The notes under the pieces were generated by a model. It made no database searches, was not told where the DNA came from, and worked only from the letters and a program-made list of their open reading frames with translations. A DNA stretch of 9,457 bases from Prevotellaceae bacterium. GTDB lineage: Bacteria; Bacteroidota; Bacteroidia; Bacteroidales; UBA932. Positions 5,546-9,457 of the stretch are shown here, one piece after another; the first letter of the stretch is position 1; each line of letters begins with the position of its first letter. The translations under genes were made by a program, and so were the position numbers. The stretch lies in NCBI GenBank assembly GCA_031290755.1, contig JAITMY010000060.1, positions 1 to 9,457 on the forward strand, read 5' to 3'.

Positions 5546-7360
5546 CTACCTAATTCGTTGCTCCAGCTTGCTGATAACGCCGGAGGCTTCGCGGTAGAGC
5601 TGCTCCATCTCCTTTCGTCCGCTGCTGGGCGCGTAGCGGGCAAATTCGCACTCGTCAATCACGCTAAGGAATGTTTCGATGTAGGGCACCTCAATGTTGC
5701 GCTCGGCGAATGCTACCTGTGCGCTTTCGCGCGACAGCTCGGCGGCGGGGATGCTCAGCTTGTCGCTCAGGTAGCCCCACATCGCGCGTAGCAGGTCGTT
5801 GTAGAAGCCTTGCGCGTTGCCCATTTTCAGCAGCTGCGCCGAATTTTGCAGGCGCTTTTTGGCTACTTTGTTGGCCTTTTTGTTGCGCACCAGCACCACA
5901 TTTTGGATGTCCTTCTTATGCTTTTTCAGCCACGTCGCTATCAGCACAAAAGCCAGCAGCAACGCCGCGTACACCGCGAAGAACAGCGCAGAGCCAAAGA
6001 ACAGCTCGTCTTGCTGGTCAAGCGATTCGTCCACCTTGATGAAGCGAATGTCGTGCCCCAGCGACTTTATGCCTTCCTTGCGCACGTCCGACGACGTGTA
6101 GCCTTGCTGCACTTTGGTGTCTTTTTCCACCAAAATGTGAAGGTCTTTTGTGCGCAGGGTGGTGTACTGCTCCGTAACCGGATTGAAGAACGAAAACTCT
6201 ATGGGCGGCACAATGAAATCGCCCGCGCTGCGCGGAATTAGCGGTATTTCAAACAGGCGGTAGCCGTTGGAGCCGGCATCGGAATTTTTAATCGCATCCG
6301 TAGTTTTGGTATCGTAAACTTCAAAGTCTATAGGGAGCTCCACCTTTGGCGCGTTGATGAGCTTGAGGTTGCCGCTGCCCGACACGCGGATGGTGAGCGT
6401 AGTTGCATCGTTGGCGGTCAGCTTGTTTTTGGTTACCGACGCATCAACTTTAAAGTTGCCCACTGCTCCGGCAAACGACGCGGGGGCGCCGCTCGGCAAA
6501 TCCTTCACCTTCACCTTGAGGGGCTTCGATTGCAGGTGCTTATTGATATTCTGGTAGCCTCCGCCAAAAAAATCTTCAAACACATCACGAGCGCGGGCGC
6601 GTACCTGTACCACCACATCTATCTCGCTCGGCGCAATGGTCAGCTCGCCCGATTGCTGCGGAAACAGCAGCTGGGAGTAGAGCATCCCCACGTCGTACAC
6701 CGCTCCGTTGACGTTCTCCCGCACAAACGCAAGCTGCTTCGCCGCCTCTATATCCTGCGTCCAAAAGCCGGTGTAGGGCGACACTTTGAAGTTGGCGACG
6801 TTGCTAATACTCGTGTTGCGCACGTACAGCTTGGTTTTGGCAACAATGTGCTCCCCGCGATACACCTCTTTTTTGCTTAGCGTTACGCCTATGTACAGCG
6901 AATTATCGCCGCCGGTCGCTGCGCCTGCCGCCGGTTGCTGCTGCTTTTTTTGCTGCGGCTGCGCTTCGCCCTTCACACATTCGATGGTGAACGGCTGCGT
7001 TTGCGCCTCCTTGCCGTCGGACTTCACCTTCGCTACACCGATGGTAAACTTCCCCTCCTTATCGGCCTGTAGCGTGTAGGTGTACGAGTACTGTACGTTT
7101 TGAGTTACCTTGCCATTAGCAATGTTCACCTGCGAGCTGCTTGATTGCGCCGGCCCTGCGACTATAGTAAAGTTGCTTAGATCCGGCGCAGCAAAATTAT
7201 CGACGCTGCCGTTGGCGGTAAACGTTACGCGAAACATTTCACCTACCGTAACTACGCGGGGCGCTCCAATGTCTAAGCGTAAAGATTGTGCCTGCACGTA
7301 CGCTGAGCACAGCAGGACAGCAAGAGCTGCAAATGCCGTTTTGAGCTTAAAGTTTACCAT
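5546..7360 (-). CDS. batD: BatD, secreted and membrane-anchored aerotolerance protein
   Basis: This is a 604-residue protein starting MVNFKLKTAFAALAVLLCSA with a signal peptide probably cut after AQA (about residue 24). An ATG 16 codons upstream would put a charged segment before the signal peptide and is rejected. The large beta-rich periplasmic part (about 25-450) begins with LDIGAPRVVTVGEMFRVTF, the pattern of the BatD oxygen-tolerance family. It contains a Q/A/G linker at about 133-151 and a second repeat-like segment at about 300-410. One membrane helix lies at about 454-477 (GSALFFAVYAALLLAFVLI), followed by KKHKKD and a helical cytoplasmic tail to 604. BatD is the largest subunit and may bridge the VWA proteins BatA/BatB and the TPR proteins. 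It lies 41 bp after batC and is clearly less GC-rich than clpB. Confidence 0.94.
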   Translation of the reverse strand: MVNFKLKTAFAALAVLLCSAYVQAQSLRLDIGAPRVVTVGEMFRVTFTANGSVDNFAAPDLSNFTIVAGPAQSSSSQVNIANGKVTQNVQYSYTYTLQADKEGKFTIGVAKVKSDGKEAQTQPFTIECVKGEAQPQQKKQQQPAAGAATGGDNSLYIGVTLSKKEVYRGEHIVAKTKLYVRNTSISNVANFKVSPYTGFWTQDIEAAKQLAFVRENVNGAVYDVGMLYSQLLFPQQSGELTIAPSEIDVVVQVRARARDVFEDFFGGGYQNINKHLQSKPLKVKVKDLPSGAPASFAGAVGNFKVDASVTKNKLTANDATTLTIRVSGSGNLKLINAPKVELPIDFEVYDTKTTDAIKNSDAGSNGYRLFEIPLIPRSAGDFIVPPIEFSFFNPVTEQYTTLRTKDLHILVEKDTKVQQGYTSSDVRKEGIKSLGHDIRFIKVDESLDQQDELFFGSALFFAVYAALLLAFVLIATWLKKHKKDIQNVVLVRNKKANKVAKKRLQNSAQLLKMGNAQGFYNDLLRAMWGYLSDKLSIPAAELSRESAQVAFAERNIEVPYIETFLSVIDECEFARYAPSSGRKEMEQLYREASGVISKLEQRIR

Positions 7361-7401
7361 GTTTTTCAAATTCCGTTTATGTTCCGTTTCCCCGTAAGTA
7401 G

Positions 7402-8199
7402 CTACCAATTTTTATCTGAGCTGCGCTGCCTTGCCTTCTGCGCCTTTTCCTTTTTCACCTTATCCTGCGTTTCTTTTTCTTGCTGCTCCAGCGCTTCCAG
7501 CATCCGTTGAGCATCCTCCTTTGATATTTTTTCCTGCTGCTGCTGCTGTTGCTGCTTGTCCTGATTATTATCCTGCTGTTGCGGTTGCTGCTGCTGTTGT
7601 TGGTCTTGTTGATTTTTATCCTGCTCTTTTTTTTCGTCGTCTTTTTTGTCCTTATCCTTGTCCTGTTGCTGCTGCTGTTGTTGAGGTTGCTGCTGCTGCT
7701 GGTTGCTCATGGCCTGAGCGAAAACTAAGTTTTGCTTGGCCTCCATATCCTTTGGGTTGAGGCGTAGCGACTTTTTGTACGACTCTACAGCGGTCTTAAA
7801 ATTTTGTTCGCGCAGGTAGGTGTTGCCCTCGTTGTAGTAGGCCGCTGCTTTTTGCTCATCGCTTGAGGCCGTTTCGGCCACGGTTTCGTACAGCTTTCGC
7901 GACTGCTCCAGCTGCTGCTTAACGCCATCGTTTTGCGCCGCATCCAGCGAATCAATCTGCTTGTAGAGCGCGTTCGCAAGGTTGAACTTAGCGCCAACGC
8001 TCTCCCCCACCTTGTCCAGCGCACGGCGATAGTCAATTTCAGCCGTAGCGTAGTCTCCCTTTTTGTATGCCCTGTTGCCAGCCCTCACGTCCTTGCGCTC
8101 TGCCGGCAGCGCAAAAAGCATCGACGGGACGAGGCTTAGCAGCGCAACCCATAGCAGCCTTGTGCTTGCCGTTGTTCGTATGTGGTTATTCTTTCCCAT
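7402..8199 (-). CDS. batC: BatC, secreted TPR protein with glutamine-rich segment
   Basis: This is a 265-residue protein from the ATG at 8199-8197 (MGKNNHIRTTASTRLLWVAL). The chosen start gives a signal peptide ending near LFA-LPA (about residue 30). An ATG 19 codons upstream overlaps batB and would bury the signal, so it is rejected. TPR-like units lie at about 36-69 (RAGNRAYKKGDYATAEIDYR) and 118-151 (AAYYNEGNTYLREQNFKTAV). Residues 165-222 are almost only Q, D, K, N and E. The tail (KISKEDAQRMLEALEQQEKE through SSDKNW) is the conserved C-terminal block of BatC proteins. The protein should be periplasmic and offer protein-binding surfaces to BatB and BatD. It follows batB by 16 bp. The family is certain, but the length of the Q-rich region may vary between strains. 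Confidence 0.93.
   Translation of the reverse strand: MGKNNHIRTTASTRLLWVALLSLVPSMLFALPAERKDVRAGNRAYKKGDYATAEIDYRRALDKVGESVGAKFNLANALYKQIDSLDAAQNDGVKQQLEQSRKLYETVAETASSDEQKAAAYYNEGNTYLREQNFKTAVESYKKSLRLNPKDMEAKQNLVFAQAMSNQQQQQPQQQQQQQDKDKDKKDDEKKEQDKNQQDQQQQQQPQQQDNNQDKQQQQQQQEKISKEDAQRMLEALEQQEKETQDKVKKEKAQKARQRSSDKNW
7534..7701 (-). repeat. Imperfect CAG/CAA trinucleotide tract inside batC
   Basis: Residues 167-222 of BatC are encoded by runs of CAG and CAA broken by GAC, AAG, GAT and AAA codons. The longest glutamine runs are 6-7 residues. The mix of CAG and CAA means no long perfect microsatellite exists, but unequal exchange or slippage could still change its length in whole codons without breaking the frame. 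Confidence 0.75.
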
Positions 8200-8215
8200 T
8201 ATTTGAATTCTGAAA

Positions 8216-9226
8216 TTATAGGTTGAAAAATCTCTTCCAGCTACCCTTTCGCTCAAAGATTAGCAGCTCCAACACCAGCAGCGCAAGGGCAATGTAAAAA
8301 AGGTAGTGGTACTGCTCGTTGAAATCTTCGTAAATAACGCTCGACAGCTCTTGCTTATCCAGCTTGCGCACATCGTTGATAATGTCGGACAGCCTAAGGT
8401 TAGAGGGAGTTGCTTGCATGTAAATGCCATTGCCGCTTTTGGCAACGCTTTCCAGCACCGCCTCGTCCAAACGTGTTATCACCATGTTGCCCTGCCTGTC
8501 CTTCATCATGCTGCCATCTTTCAGCTGTATGGGGCTTCCCTGCGGCGACCCGATGCCGATAGTGTAAATTTTTATGCCCTCCTTAGCGGCGGTAGTGGCG
8601 GCCTCCGTAGGGTCGTCCTCGTGGTTTTCGCCGTCGGAAATGATGATGAGGGCGCGGCTTTTTTCGCTTTGCAGCGTGTAGGAGCGGGTGGCAGTTACGA
8701 TAGCCTTACCAATGGCCGTTCCCTGCTTGGGTACAATGCCTGTGTTGATGGAGTTGAGGAACAATTTTGCTGAGACGTAATCGCTCGTTATGGGCAGCTG
8801 GATGTAGGCATCGCCTGCAAAAACGATAAGCCCAATGCGGTCGTTGCCAAGCTGGTCAACGAGGCGGGCAATGGCACGCTTGGCGCTTTCTAAGCGGTTC
8901 GGGGAAAAATCTCTTGCCATCATGCTGTTCGACACATCAAGCGCAATGATGATTTCCGCTCCTTTACGCTTCACCTCTTTCACCCTCGCGCCAAGCTGTG
9001 GCCGACAAATTCCCAGCACCAAAAACGCAAACGCCACCAGCCATAGCGAAAACTTCATCCAACGGCGAGCCATTGATACATCGGGGGTAAGCTGCCGCAA
9101 TGTTTCAAGATTTCCAAAGCGCGATAAAGCCTTGCGCCGCCTGCGCAGGTGAAGCGCGTACAGCAGCACTGCCAAAGGAATCAGCAGCAGTAAAATCAAG
9201 TATTCGGGTTGTGCTAAGCGAAACAT
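8216..9226 (-). CDS. batB: BatB, membrane-anchored VWA-domain protein
   Basis: This is a 336-residue protein starting MFRLAQPEYLILLLLIPLAV at the ATG at 9226-9224, 2 bp after the batA stop. An N-terminal membrane helix (about 9-27), a basic segment with many arginines and a second helix (about 59-76) precede the von Willebrand A domain (about 90-285). The MIDAS metal site is intact: D97-V-S99-N-S101, T170 in KQGT and D198 in ISDGEN. A C-terminal helix lies at about 307-325. The VWA domain would be on the face opposite the short loop between helices; in this family it binds partner proteins in a metal-dependent way. BatA and BatB are paralogous VWA proteins of the same complex, usually linked to a MoxR ATPase encoded upstream. 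Confidence 0.95.
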   Translation of the reverse strand: MFRLAQPEYLILLLLIPLAVLLYALHLRRRRKALSRFGNLETLRQLTPDVSMARRWMKFSLWLVAFAFLVLGICRPQLGARVKEVKRKGAEIIIALDVSNSMMARDFSPNRLESAKRAIARLVDQLGNDRIGLIVFAGDAYIQLPITSDYVSAKLFLNSINTGIVPKQGTAIGKAIVTATRSYTLQSEKSRALIIISDGENHEDDPTEAATTAAKEGIKIYTIGIGSPQGSPIQLKDGSMMKDRQGNMVITRLDEAVLESVAKSGNGIYMQATPSNLRLSDIINDVRKLDKQELSSVIYEDFNEQYHYLFYIALALLVLELLIFERKGSWKRFFNL

Positions 9227-9228
9227 GT

Positions 9229-9457
9229 TTATGGTATTCTTCTTAATATGGTTAACCTTAAAAACAACTCTACGAGCAGGAGTGCTAACGCCAGCAAGGC
9301 AAACAGGGTATATTCCTCCTTGTAGTGAACGAGCGAATCGACCTCCACTTTGCTGCGCTCCAGCTTATTTATTGCTCCATAAATTTCGAGCAACTTTGTG
9401 TTGCTTGTAGCGCGAAAATACCTGCCATCGGTCATTTCTGCAACTTTGCGCAGCATA
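9229..9457 (-). CDS. batA: BatA, VWA-domain protein, C-terminal end only
   Basis: Only the last 75-76 residues are in the window; the gene starts beyond position 9457, and the methionine near the edge is internal. Visible are the end of the VWA domain (VAEMTDGRYFRATSNTKLLE, then IYGAINKLERSKVEV) and a C-terminal membrane helix at about residues 49-71 of the fragment (YTLFALLALALLLVELFLRL). This ending, followed after 2 bp by BatB, identifies it as BatA. The key MIDAS residues are off the window and cannot be checked. Confidence 0.9.
   Translation of the reverse strand, partial: MLRKVAEMTDGRYFRATSNTKLLEIYGAINKLERSKVEVDSLVHYKEEYTLFALLALALLLVELFLRLTILRRIP

Overview
This window is a gene-dense chromosomal segment, almost certainly from the phylum Bacteroidota and probably the order Bacteroidales. 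The evidence is a complete-looking Bacteroides-type aerotolerance (Bat) operon in the order batA-B-C-D-E, a DUF6261-family protein (a family I know only from this phylum), and a promoter of the Bacteroidetes type (TTTG, 19 nt, TAnnTTnG). Every supportable gene lies on the minus strand, so transcription runs from right (9457) to left (1). GC content is high at the left and falls toward the right end, so many open frames in other phases are shadows.

Right to left, 9457-4744 holds the Bat operon. It contains the C-terminal end of BatA, complete BatB (membrane-anchored VWA protein), BatC (secreted TPR protein with a very glutamine-rich segment), BatD (secreted and anchored by one membrane helix) and BatE (TPR, two membrane helices and an SH3-like tail). 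Spacings are 2, 16, 41 and 52 bp, as expected for co-transcribed genes. The upstream partners usually found with this cluster (MoxR-type AAA ATPase, DUF58 protein) would lie beyond the right edge. Directly downstream, 31 bp after batE, is a metallo-beta-lactamase-fold hydrolase with the full PhnP/RNase Z-like metal-ligand set. It is probably the last gene of the same transcript.

A 76-bp gap with several TGNCA half-sites separates this from clpB (3874-1283), the complete ClpB disaggregase. Beyond clpB is a clear Bacteroidetes-type promoter at 1252-1222, then a strong Shine-Dalgarno sequence, rare in this phylum, and an ATG at 1168. From there a 113-codon frame runs through six tandem 42-bp repeats (875-1126). 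It ends 7 bp inside the start of a DUF6261 gene that leaves the window at position 1.

The Bat, hydrolase and ClpB part is conserved stress and envelope biology. The unusual part is the promoter, ribosome binding site, 14-residue-repeat frame and coupled DUF6261 gene. The repeats could encode a repetitive peptide, act as a structured mRNA leader, or simply be an unstable intergenic array. The sequence alone does not decide between these.
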